Source: a virus. Taken from it: a stretch of DNA of 28,352 nucleotides. The DNA lies in the IMG/VR virus record IMGVR_UViG_3300009149_000208, positions 1 to 28,352 of that record. One strand, 5' to 3'. Under the pieces are notes generated by a model. The model was not told where the DNA came from. It saw only the letters and a program-made list of their open reading frames with translations, and made no database searches. Shown here piece after piece: positions 7,212 through 13,021 of the stretch. A program made the position numbers and the translations under genes. Every line of letters starts with the position of its first letter. Positions within the stretch are counted from its first letter, which is position 1.

Positions 7212-7240
7212 ATGGTAGCACAATGTAGGTGATAAGTCAA
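7212..7240 (-). promoter_or_regulatory. sigma-70-like promoter for the HNH gene, apparently leaderless
   Basis: On the minus strand: -35 TTGACT (7240-7235), 17-base spacer, extended TGC, -10 TACCAT (7217-7212), then six bases to ATG 7205. The predicted transcript start coincides with the start codon. No SD is present, which agrees with leaderless translation. Confidence 0.5.
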
Positions 7241-8461
7241 ATGGAATTGAAATTCAAAGTAGACACGAAACATCGCAAAGATTGGTTTACGGGAGTATCA
7301 TTTAGCCACCCAGCCAAAATGTCGCTACCGCTTCAATTATGGCTAATAGAAAACTATACAAAGGTTGGCGACACAATTTTAGACCCAATGGCGGGGAGTG
7401 GCACAGTGTTGGTTGCCTGTTCGCTGGGTCGTAATGTGGTAGCCGTAGAATTGGAAAGCAAATTCATTGATATTATGGAGGGCAACTCTGAGAAGATTAA
7501 GCAACGGGGACCCCAACTCGGTTATGATATGGGCTGGTGCGAGATTATACAGGGTGATGCAAGGAACTTAGATTTACTGGCTGATACGGTTATTAGCTCA
7601 CCGCCTTATGGCAACAGATTATCAGATACCGAAGTGAACGATGGCGACCCGCAACGGATGTCTTATAGACAAGCATTGGGGAAACTTGATACTGCTATAT
7701 TTAGCCCACCTTATGCTCTAACTGTGCAAAGTGGACACGAGGGAGTTCAGGCGTGGAAGGTAATTGAAGGGTTGAAAAATGCCGATACGAAAACCTTGAG
7801 AGCAAAATCTAAAGAATTGTCGGAGCAAGGCAAGATAGTCAACCAATATGGGAATTCAAAGGACAACATCGGCAACTTAAAGTATGGAGAAATAGATGCA
7901 GTAATATCATCTCCGCCTTACTCTGATATTGAGAGGCGGGATAGGTCAAAGGAAGATTGGTGGGATGAAGAGCGAGAAAAGAAATTTAGTGGCGGTTCAG
8001 CAAAGATAGCAAGGGGGTATCAGGCAGACGCAGTAATCACTAGCCCACCGTATGAGGGGAGTATGGATGGCGGGAGTCGGCATACAAAAGGCGATATTCC
8101 AGAACGAGATAAGGCAATGAAGCGGATAGGCTCTTACGATACAACCAACCAAGCCAACATAGGAAATCTCTACAAGGATACTTACCTGGAAGCTATGCTA
8201 CAAGTTTATCAACAGTGCTATAAGTGCCTCAAACCCGAAGGACTTTTAATTCTGGTCCTTAAAAACTTCATCAGGAATAAACAGGTAGTCAGGTTAGACC
8301 TTGACACACTTAAGCTGTGTGAGCAGGCGGGGTTTGTTTTCAAAGAGAGCCATCAACGCAAACTACCCGCTCAATCGTTCTGGCGGGTAATCTACCACAG
8401 ACAATATCCGTCTGTGCCTATGATAGAGTATGAGGACATTCTAATCTTCGGTAGGGGTTGA
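7241..8461 (+). CDS. N6-adenine/N4-cytosine DNA methyltransferase with four SPPY motifs
   Basis: A 406-residue protein. Residues 22-75 (SHPAKMSLPLQLW...GDTILDPMAGSGTVLVAC...VVAVELE) hold SAM-binding motif I. Catalytic-type motif IV, SPPY, occurs four times: residues 120-123, 155-158, 224-227 and 268-271. The C-terminal part (LEAMLQVYQQCYKCLKPEGLLILVLKNFIRNK, then LCEQAGFVF) completes the Rossmann fold. Motif I precedes motif IV, unlike beta-class enzymes. Multiple SPPY copies occur in a phage/metagenomic methyltransferase subgroup; which copy is catalytic is unknown. ATG 7241 is preferred to GTG 7229 because TAGGTGAT is well placed. Confidence 0.85.
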   Translation: MELKFKVDTKHRKDWFTGVSFSHPAKMSLPLQLWLIENYTKVGDTILDPMAGSGTVLVACSLGRNVVAVELESKFIDIMEGNSEKIKQRGPQLGYDMGWCEIIQGDARNLDLLADTVISSPPYGNRLSDTEVNDGDPQRMSYRQALGKLDTAIFSPPYALTVQSGHEGVQAWKVIEGLKNADTKTLRAKSKELSEQGKIVNQYGNSKDNIGNLKYGEIDAVISSPPYSDIERRDRSKEDWWDEEREKKFSGGSAKIARGYQADAVITSPPYEGSMDGGSRHTKGDIPERDKAMKRIGSYDTTNQANIGNLYKDTYLEAMLQVYQQCYKCLKPEGLLILVLKNFIRNKQVVRLDLDTLKLCEQAGFVFKESHQRKLPAQSFWRVIYHRQYPSVPMIEYEDILIFGRG

Positions 8462-8463
8462 CA

Positions 8464-8643
8464 TTGTCAGAAAAAGAAGTAGAATTAAACAAGGAACAGG
8501 TACTTGAAGACCTTGACCATATTTTGAAGGTGGGACACGGTACGCTTACTGTCCAGGTGGCTGACCACCAGATAGTGAACATTGACTGTGATGCTCGCCG
8601 ACAGATGAGTAAGAAGGAGAGACAATTAAATAAGCTGACCTAG
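8464..8643 (+). CDS. DUF2292-like small protein
   Basis: About 59 residues: MSEKEVELNKEQVLEDLDHIL then GHGTLTVQVADHQIVNID. The pattern [helix]-x-G-x-[GS]-x-[LV]-T-[LV]-x-[VI]-x-[DH]-x-x-[IV]-V-x-I matches small Firmicutes/phage DUF2292 proteins (function unknown). There is no ATG. TTG 8458 overlaps the methyltransferase stop (TTGA), but AGGGG at 8453-8457 is better spaced for TTG 8464, which I use. Last gene before the terminator at 8678. Confidence 0.6.
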   Translation: MSEKEVELNKEQVLEDLDHILKVGHGTLTVQVADHQIVNIDCDARRQMSKKERQLNKLT

Positions 8644-8677
8644 CTCAGAGGCAATAGCTGACTGGGCATATATAGGA

Positions 8678-8722
8678 GGCAAACTTTTGGGAGAAATCCC
8701 GGGGTTTGCCTTTTGTTTTATT
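8678..8722 (+). terminator. intrinsic terminator closing the early operon
   Basis: Outer stem GGCAAAC (8678-8684) with GTTTGCC (8704-8710), inner stem GGGA/TCCC capped by a GAAA tetraloop, followed by TTTTGTTTTATT. The 5' arm overlaps the AGGAGG of the next frame, so the same hairpin could also hide that SD. Confidence 0.75.
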
Positions 8723-8929
8723 ATGGAAAATAGATTTACAATGCCACTCTGGTTCTGCCTGGGCAATGAAGCACAGCAGGTTTTGCTGAAGTATCAGAAG
8801 CAGCACCATCATGTGCACGTCCAGCTTCCCTCGTATCCTTCACCCCGTGTCTATCGCGAACCTCATTATCCTTCCTTGGATGAAATTTCCAGAGAAATGA
8901 GAAAACGCCCACATTTAGGATATCATTAA
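8687..8929 (+). CDS. hypothetical protein, His- and Pro-rich; start uncertain
   Basis: TTG 8687 is seven bases after AGGAGG (8674-8679), giving 80 residues, but this start lies inside the terminator hairpin. ATG 8723 (68 residues, MENRFTMPLWFCLG...) or ATG 8741 are alternatives without SD. The body is rich in His, Pro and Tyr (YQKQHHHVHVQLPSYPSPRVYREPHYPS). Its TAA is directly followed by the next ATG, which supports a real coding frame. No family recognised. Confidence 0.45.
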   Translation: MGEIPGFAFCFIMENRFTMPLWFCLGNEAQQVLLKYQKQHHHVHVQLPSYPSPRVYREPHYPSLDEISREMRKRPHLGYH

Positions 8930-9415
8930 ATGCTTGATTACTGGTTTGATTATGGAACATTCGGCTTCACCTCCAAACAAAATATATGGGCTATTCAAAA
9001 TTTAGAGTTCTTTGAAAGAGGAGAATGGCCGCCGTTAATTGGTGATGAACGGGGAGAGTATTTAACTGACGAATGCAACAATGGGAAGTGGATTGAAGTT
9101 GTCCGTCAAGTGGGGACGTACACTGAGATACCCATTAGAAAGCGTATGGTCAACGCTGAGGCGTATTTCGTCAAGCCTTGTATAATTACAGCTGAGATAA
9201 AGACAAGACTCAAATCTACTAAAAAAGATGGTGAAACCTTAATCTGGGAAGTCCAGCACGGATTAACAGATATTGAACTATTGAGTCCATCAGCCAGGAG
9301 TGCCTTATTTTACATCTCCGGAATAAAGCGCCGGGGCGATTCATACCCAAAGTGGCTTGCTGACAGGAAATACCGGATAAAGCACGATAAAAACGCCGTC
9401 ATTGCTCACGCCTGA
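8930..9415 (+). CDS. hypothetical protein
   Basis: A 161-residue protein. N-terminus MLDYWFDYGTFGFTSKQNIWAIQNLEFF; the middle is beta-rich (AYFVKPCIITAEIKTRLKS...TLIWEVQHGLTDIELL); the end is basic (KRRGDSYPKWLADRKYRIKHDKNA). I do not recognise the family and see no nuclease or transposase signature. The ATG directly follows the previous TAA, with AGGA nine to ten bases upstream. It is the last protein gene before the structured RNA. Confidence 0.6.
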   Translation: MLDYWFDYGTFGFTSKQNIWAIQNLEFFERGEWPPLIGDERGEYLTDECNNGKWIEVVRQVGTYTEIPIRKRMVNAEAYFVKPCIITAEIKTRLKSTKKDGETLIWEVQHGLTDIELLSPSARSALFYISGIKRRGDSYPKWLADRKYRIKHDKNAVIAHA

Positions 9416-9427
9416 TTAGCTTTAGTA

Positions 9428-9456
9428 TTGACAAAGTTTTAAGAAAAGATTATGAT
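9428..9456 (+). promoter_or_regulatory. strong sigma-70-like promoter for the structured RNA
   Basis: TTGACA (9428-9433), exactly 17 bases, TATGAT (9451-9456): perfect -35 and five of six -10 bases, in an AT-rich leader. No protein frame of note follows; the structured RNA starts about 7 bases downstream. Confidence 0.75.
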
Positions 9457-9462
9457 AAGATT

Positions 9463-9615
9463 ACCAAAAGGTGTAAATGCCAGCTACTCGAAAGGGCGAC
9501 CAGTGAAACTGTGTCTATACCGTCTCGTAAGGTGACACGATGTCGGTAGCCGTAAGCTACGAGAAACTGGTTACTAGCTGGTAAAGAGAAAGCCCGTCGT
9601 TTAGGCGAGCTCTCT
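9463..9615 (+). ncRNA. candidate structured small RNA, about 150 nt, family unknown
   Basis: Nested complementary arms are visible: CCAGCTA (9480-9486) with TAGCTGG (9575-9581); ACCAGT (9499-9504) with ACTGGT (9566-9571); inside these TACCG (9518-9522) with CGGTA (9544-9548) closing TCGT/ACGA (9525-9528/9537-9540); and GTAGC (9546-9550) with GCTAC (9556-9560). A 3' hairpin GCCCGTC-GTTTA-GGCGAGC (9592-9610) is flanked by AGAGA/TCTCT. A GGGC (9494-9497) could form a pseudoknot with GCCC (9592-9595). A near-consensus promoter sits just upstream. The 3' hairpin resembles both IS605/TnpB right ends and the phage's own terminator at 16900; no TnpB or IscB gene is near. Read on the minus strand the same hairpin is followed by TTTCTCTTT and may also end the leftward operon. 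Confidence 0.6.
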
Positions 9616-9628
9616 TAATTAGAGGGGG

Positions 9629-9892
9629 TTATTTAGCTTTGGAGAGGGCATCCTGAATATGGATATGGATGCTATGCAGTTGCGGGTCATCGCTAACATC
9701 GGGATTATCAAGAAGCCAGCGGTCAATTTCTAGCAATGCCTCGTGTTGGTTAGGAGCTGCGGAGATAAGGCGGGCATTGGCTCCTCTCATAATGAAATGC
9801 AATGGTGTTTGGTATGGGCATTCAGCAACAATTAGGTCGCCAGCCCATACTTCATAATCTTTTGCCATCCATTCTCCTTTAGTATATTCCAT
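9629..9892 (-). CDS. conserved small phage protein (NARLIxAAP type)
   Basis: An 87-residue protein: MEYTKGEW..KDYEVWAGDLIVAECP...ANARLISAAPNQHEALLEID. The combination YTKGEW ... ANARLI-[AS]-AAP-x-x-x-EALL is frequent in small phage and prophage proteins of unknown function. SD GGAGG is encoded inside the upstream overlapping gene. Third gene of a leftward three-gene operon. Confidence 0.75.
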   Translation of the reverse strand: MEYTKGEWMAKDYEVWAGDLIVAECPYQTPLHFIMRGANARLISAAPNQHEALLEIDRWLLDNPDVSDDPQLHSIHIHIQDALSKAK

Positions 9893-10025
9893 CTCTACAC
9901 CTCCTTCGTTCTTTATTCCAGTAGGGACTTTGGCATTTTGGACATCTAACAGGTTCTTCTTCGGACTTGGGGAACCAAATATGCCCGCATCTCAAACAGG
10001 TAAGTTTAGTTAGTTTTATTTTCAT
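9879..10025 (-). CDS. 48-residue rubredoxin-like zinc-ribbon protein
   Basis: Read leftward from ATG 10025 (AGGAG SD just upstream) to TAA 9881-9879: MKIKLTKLTCLRCGHIW then P...EPVRCPKCQSPYWN. The two C-x2-C pairs, the H-x-W after the first and the S-x-x-W after the second are characteristic of small stand-alone zinc ribbons. It overlaps the next leftward gene by 14 bases and supplies that gene's SD. It is shorter than most ORF cut-offs, but motif, SD and coupling make it convincing. Confidence 0.75.
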   Translation of the reverse strand: MKIKLTKLTCLRCGHIWFPKSEEEPVRCPKCQSPYWNKERRRCRDGIY

Positions 10026-10087
10026 TGTTTAACTCCTTTTATTTATCTCCTATGGTGCTTATTCCTTAACCTCTTAATAGAGCCTTA

Positions 10088-10315
10088 TCAGTAGGGGAGA
10101 TACCTAGTAGCTATTCTCCACTTATCGTTCTTGTTGCACTTAGGACAAACTTCCGGTATATCCTTGCCACCTTCATTGACATAATGCCTTTTACAGAAGC
10201 CACAATACATAGTAACATCGGCTACAGTGCCATCTCGGTTGTAGGTAATATCCCTTACGGCAGTTCGCTTTGCTCGCTTGGTAGTTAATCCCAAACTACT
10301 AAATATGTTAGCCAT
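10088..10315 (-). CDS. small zinc-ribbon protein, first gene of the leftward operon
   Basis: A 75-residue protein from ATG 10315; GGAGG six bases upstream decides this start over an in-frame TTG at 10321. The C-terminal half has YCGFCKRHY...EVCPKCNKNDKWRI, two C-x2-C pairs of a zinc ribbon; the N-terminus (SSLGLTTKRAKR) is basic. It may bind nucleic acid. Driven by the promoter at 10367-10339. Confidence 0.7.
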   Translation of the reverse strand: MANIFSSLGLTTKRAKRTAVRDITYNRDGTVADVTMYCGFCKRHYVNEGGKDIPEVCPKCNKNDKWRIATRYLPY

Positions 10316-10338
10316 CTTCAACCTCCCTATTTACCTAC

Positions 10339-10367
10339 AGACTAGCACACTTACTTGTGTTTGTCAA
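10339..10367 (-). promoter_or_regulatory. leftward promoter with embedded dyad (operator)
   Basis: Minus strand: TTGACA (10367-10362), 17-base spacer ending TGC, -10 TAGTCT (10344-10339). The spacer contains an inverted repeat CACA-6-TGTG. It closely resembles the promoter at 14397: both end the spacer in AAGTG(TG)C-TAG. It would drive the three leftward genes 10315 to 9629. Confidence 0.6.
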
Positions 10368-10492
10368 GTGATATATCTAGTCCTTTAGATTGATTTTAAT
10401 TAACTATCTCTTAAATGCTCGTTATTTTGAACTTATGCTCACTAATATGTTAAGGATGATATTGGAATTACTAATCTGTTTTATGCTTTGTG

Positions 10493-10521
10493 CCATCGGG
10501 TGTCATCTTCTACACCGGTGG
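10493..10521 (+). promoter_or_regulatory. hairpin in the leader of the packaging operon
   Basis: CCATCGGGTGT (10493-10503) can pair with ACACCGGTGG (10512-10521) around an 8-base loop. It lies 25 bases before the first gene of the terminase operon, without a U tract. The rest of the 10368-10545 gap is AT-rich and I see no convincing rightward promoter in it. Confidence 0.4.
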
Positions 10522-10545
10522 GAGAATTCGGGGTGGAGGAATTAG

Positions 10546-10746
10546 ATGGACCCATATTATGAAGCAGGAGAACCTACTGAAACGGAGAACGACCTGGAAG
10601 AACGATTAAAGACAACCAAGAATAGGGCTGAAATCGGGCTACTTTTAATTAAGAATAAGAGGGAAGACTTATTGCCGACAATCCTTGAAGACTTATTCTA
10701 TGGCTGCCATATAATTCTTGATAAGTATTGTGTGAAGGAGCGGTAG
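10546..10746 (+). CDS. small acidic hypothetical protein before terminase
   Basis: A 66-residue protein, MDPYYEAGEPTETENDLEERL..., with a helical end (GLLLIKNKREDLLPTILEDLF). GGAGG lies eight bases before ATG 10546. Unrecognised; position suggests a packaging-module accessory gene. Confidence 0.6.
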   Translation: MDPYYEAGEPTETENDLEERLKTTKNRAEIGLLLIKNKREDLLPTILEDLFYGCHIILDKYCVKER

Positions 10747-10829
10747 CCGGCTTATATAAATGAATACTAGAGATGAAGAGATGAAAGCGTGGCCCAAATA
10801 AAACATTCTTACTTATTACAGGAAAAGAT

Positions 10830-11384
10830 ATGAATAATAGATTAACACAAAAAGAAGAGACCTTTGCTCTTCTCGTATTCTCTGGTGTAATTCAAAGAGA
10901 GGCATGGGGGCAGGCCGGCTATTCCACAAAATATTCCATTGAACACATAGACCACAATGCCTCTGTTTTGGCTAACTCAAACAAGGTTCAAACAAGACTA
11001 AAAGAACTCCGCCAGGCAGCAGAGGATACTACTGTTGCTACTGTTCTTGAGAGGAAACAAAGATTATCTGAGGTTGTCAGAGCCAATGTACCTGACTTTG
11101 TAGCCGACGGTGCCATAGCCGTAGAGAAACAATCGCCTAACGTTGGGGCAGTTTCCGAGATCACCACTAGAACAAGGGTCTTCCGTAAAGGTGGGGAGCC
11201 AGTTAATATCACTAACTTGAAATTACATTCCCCCATTCAAGCCATAGCTGAACTCAACAAGATGGAACGGGTGTATGAGCCTGACGGTGGGACGACCATT
11301 AACAATCAGATAGTGAATATAATCGTAATGAGCGAAGAAGATAAAAAGAACATTGAGCGGGTAATGGAAGGGGAGGGGACTTAA
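10830..11384 (+). CDS. terS: terminase small subunit
   Basis: A 184-residue protein: LTQKEETFALLVFSGVIQREAWGQAGYS (helix-turn-helix, DNA recognition), then a helical NASVLANSNKVQTRLKELRQAAEDTTVATVLERKQRLSEVVRA block typical of Terminase_2-type small subunits, and a C-terminal beta/helix end. It recognises the packaging site and recruits the large subunit. Its stop overlaps the next ATG by one base. Its place one gene before the large subunit supports the call. Confidence 0.85.
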   Translation: MNNRLTQKEETFALLVFSGVIQREAWGQAGYSTKYSIEHIDHNASVLANSNKVQTRLKELRQAAEDTTVATVLERKQRLSEVVRANVPDFVADGAIAVEKQSPNVGAVSEITTRTRVFRKGGEPVNITNLKLHSPIQAIAELNKMERVYEPDGGTTINNQIVNIIVMSEEDKKNIERVMEGEGT

Positions 11385-11716
11385 TGGCACTCAGGGGTAC
11401 GGCGAAGACAGACTACCAACGAGAGTATATGCGTATGAGGCGCGGGTCTAACGCTTTTGTTAGACCCCCTGTTAGACCCCCTGTTAGACCCCCTGTTAGA
11501 CCCATTGATAATCTGCGCCAGGTGATAAAGAGTATAGAGAACAAGGACAAAGCCCATCAGTGTCCACCTGGTGAAGTCTCATTGCCTCTGTATGACCCAG
11601 CCATACACAGACCTGGCGACAAGGTGATGGTGAAGCCGGTGTATGGGAAGAAGCTGATGCCTGTTGTGCTGCCTGAGCTGGATGCCGGTGGACAGCCGAT
11701 ACCCAATTATGATTGA
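11384..11716 (+). CDS. small protein with VRPP tandem repeats between terminase genes
   Basis: A 110-residue protein: MALRGTAKTDYQREYMRMRRGSN is followed by VRPPVRPPVRPPVRP encoded by a 12-base tandem repeat and then a mixed C-terminal part. Phage proteins starting with a (K)TDYQREYMR-x-RR block and carrying Val-Arg-Pro repeats are found next to terminases and are of unknown role. The repeat makes a rigid, basic polyproline-like segment. Overlaps terS by one base. Confidence 0.7.
   Translation: MALRGTAKTDYQREYMRMRRGSNAFVRPPVRPPVRPPVRPIDNLRQVIKSIENKDKAHQCPPGEVSLPLYDPAIHRPGDKVMVKPVYGKKLMPVVLPELDAGGQPIPNYD
11444..11503 (+). repeat. 12-bp tandem repeat with a perfect 9-bp inverted arm
   Basis: GTTAGACCCCCT occurs three times (11459-11470, 11471-11482, 11483-11494) plus GTTAGACCC (11495-11503). 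Immediately upstream GGGTCTAAC (11444-11452) is the exact reverse complement of GTTAGACCC, with loop GCTTTT, so a hairpin can form with any of the four arms. Confidence 0.9.
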
Positions 11717-11819
11717 CCATAAAAGGACTGGATGCCACATCTCAGGCGTGGATTTGGACAAGGCAGGGATAGGAGATGTGGGGTTTAGGTTCTTGAGTCT
11801 AAGTTCCCACGCACTATAG
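11709..11819 (+). CDS. possible 36-residue ORF before terminase large subunit
   Basis: ATG 11709 overlaps the previous stop by eight bases and runs to TAG 11817-11819 (MIDHKRTGCHISGVDL...). No SD or family. It is the only sizeable frame in the 108-base gap; it may be chance. Confidence 0.25.
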   Translation: MIDHKRTGCHISGVDLDKAGIGDVGFRFLSLSSHAL

Positions 11820-11824
11820 TTATT

Positions 11825-13021
11825 ATGTCTATTAGAGATGTTAAATATACTCATATCTTTGGGCTTAACAATGAAGCATGGCTAGGTGGTAAAAGAAGAG
11901 CATTAAACGAAGGGGGGACTTACTCGAGTAAGACGTGGTCAATCCTTCAGCTCCTGGTGTGGATAGCTCGATATGCCAAGCACCCTCTCATTATTTCAGT
12001 GGTTAGTGAATCACTGCCTCATCTTAAACGGGGAGCGATTAGAGACTTCTTCAAGATACTAAATGAAAGCCCGGACAATAACCCTCGATACAACAAGACT
12101 GAGCATATTTATTCGGTTGGCAATGGGGCGATTGAGTTCTTCGGGGCGGATGAAGCCGACAAGGTGCGGGGGCCAAGAAGGGATTTACTCTTCATCAATG
12201 AGGGGAATAACGTACCATGGGAGACGGCCCGGGGTCTGGATATAAGAACTGCTAAATTCACCTTTGTTGACTGGAATCCCGTCTCTGAATTCTGGGCACA
12301 CGAATACTGGATAAAGCAACCCGAAAACGCTTATATTCACTCGACTTATTTAGATGCTGTTGGAGTTCTACCGGCTGAAGTTATAGCGAATATAGAATCT
12401 AACAAGAACGACCCCAACTGGTGGAACATCTATGGATTGGGCAAATTAGGCAAAGTAGAAGGCTTAGTTTATCCCTTCTTCGGGCAGGTTGATACAGTAC
12501 CATCAGGTAACGAGTTTTACGGGCTAGATTTTGGCTACAGCAACGACCCAACGGTCTTGGTGAAGTGTTCTCTAAGAGATGGGCTTTACTGTCAGGAACT
12601 GATTTATGAGAAAGGTCTGACCAATGATATGATAGCCCGCCGGATGGAAGAGCTCGGAGTAAAGAGAAATTATGATGAGATATATGCCGATTCTTCCGAG
12701 CCGAAATCTATAGAGGAGATTTACAGATATGGCTTTAATATCAAGGGATGCCCGAAAGGGCCGGGTAGCGTGGAATACGGGCACCAGAAGGTAAGACAGT
12801 TTAGGCAGTTCTGGACCCAAGATTCCTTGAGTTGTATTAAGGAGCAGAGAAACTTCAGATACATAGAAGATAAGAACGGCAAGCTTACCGACAAGACAAC
12901 CCACGCTTTCAGTCACGGTATGGATGCCAGGAGATACGGGGTTATGGGGCGATTTGAACCACAGGAAGAAGAAAAAATAGTTATTTATGATGCTATGAGT
13001 GAGGTCAATTTAGACTTATGA
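11825..13021 (+). CDS. terL: terminase large subunit (ATPase/nuclease)
   Basis: A 398-residue protein. Walker A is LNEGGTYSSKT at residues 28-37, followed by an adenine-binding-type helix; Walker B is RRDLLFINEGN around 117-127 with the catalytic glutamate; the coupling segment is FTFVDWNPVSEFW. The nuclease domain has GLDFGYSNDPT, YADSSEPKSI and HGMDARRYG, the acidic residues of the RNase H-like fold. It packages DNA into proheads and cuts concatemers. ATG 11825 has no SD, although TATAGT lies four bases upstream; translation may be coupled. Confidence 0.95.
   Translation: MSIRDVKYTHIFGLNNEAWLGGKRRALNEGGTYSSKTWSILQLLVWIARYAKHPLIISVVSESLPHLKRGAIRDFFKILNESPDNNPRYNKTEHIYSVGNGAIEFFGADEADKVRGPRRDLLFINEGNNVPWETARGLDIRTAKFTFVDWNPVSEFWAHEYWIKQPENAYIHSTYLDAVGVLPAEVIANIESNKNDPNWWNIYGLGKLGKVEGLVYPFFGQVDTVPSGNEFYGLDFGYSNDPTVLVKCSLRDGLYCQELIYEKGLTNDMIARRMEELGVKRNYDEIYADSSEPKSIEEIYRYGFNIKGCPKGPGSVEYGHQKVRQFRQFWTQDSLSCIKEQRNFRYIEDKNGKLTDKTTHAFSHGMDARRYGVMGRFEPQEEEKIVIYDAMSEVNLDL

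Noticed and set aside
6456-7232. 258-codon plus-strand ORF opposite the HNH gene
   Set aside because: Its translation lacks domain character while the minus-strand frame has complete zinc-finger and HNH motifs; it is treated as the antisense shadow, apart from the MEIKFKRDT start noted as a finding.
8458-8485. TTGACA-16-TAGAAT promoter-like sequence at the start of the DUF2292-like gene
   Set aside because: Lies within coupled coding sequence with only about 190 bases to a terminator; likely coincidental, so not annotated.
9463-9615. Assignment of the structured RNA as a TnpB/IscB guide RNA
   Set aside because: No TnpB or IscB gene or remnant in the window and the 3' hairpin also matches a phage terminator; kept only as a possibility.
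10761-10802. 13-codon ORF between 10746 and terS
   Set aside because: Too short and without SD to support as a gene.
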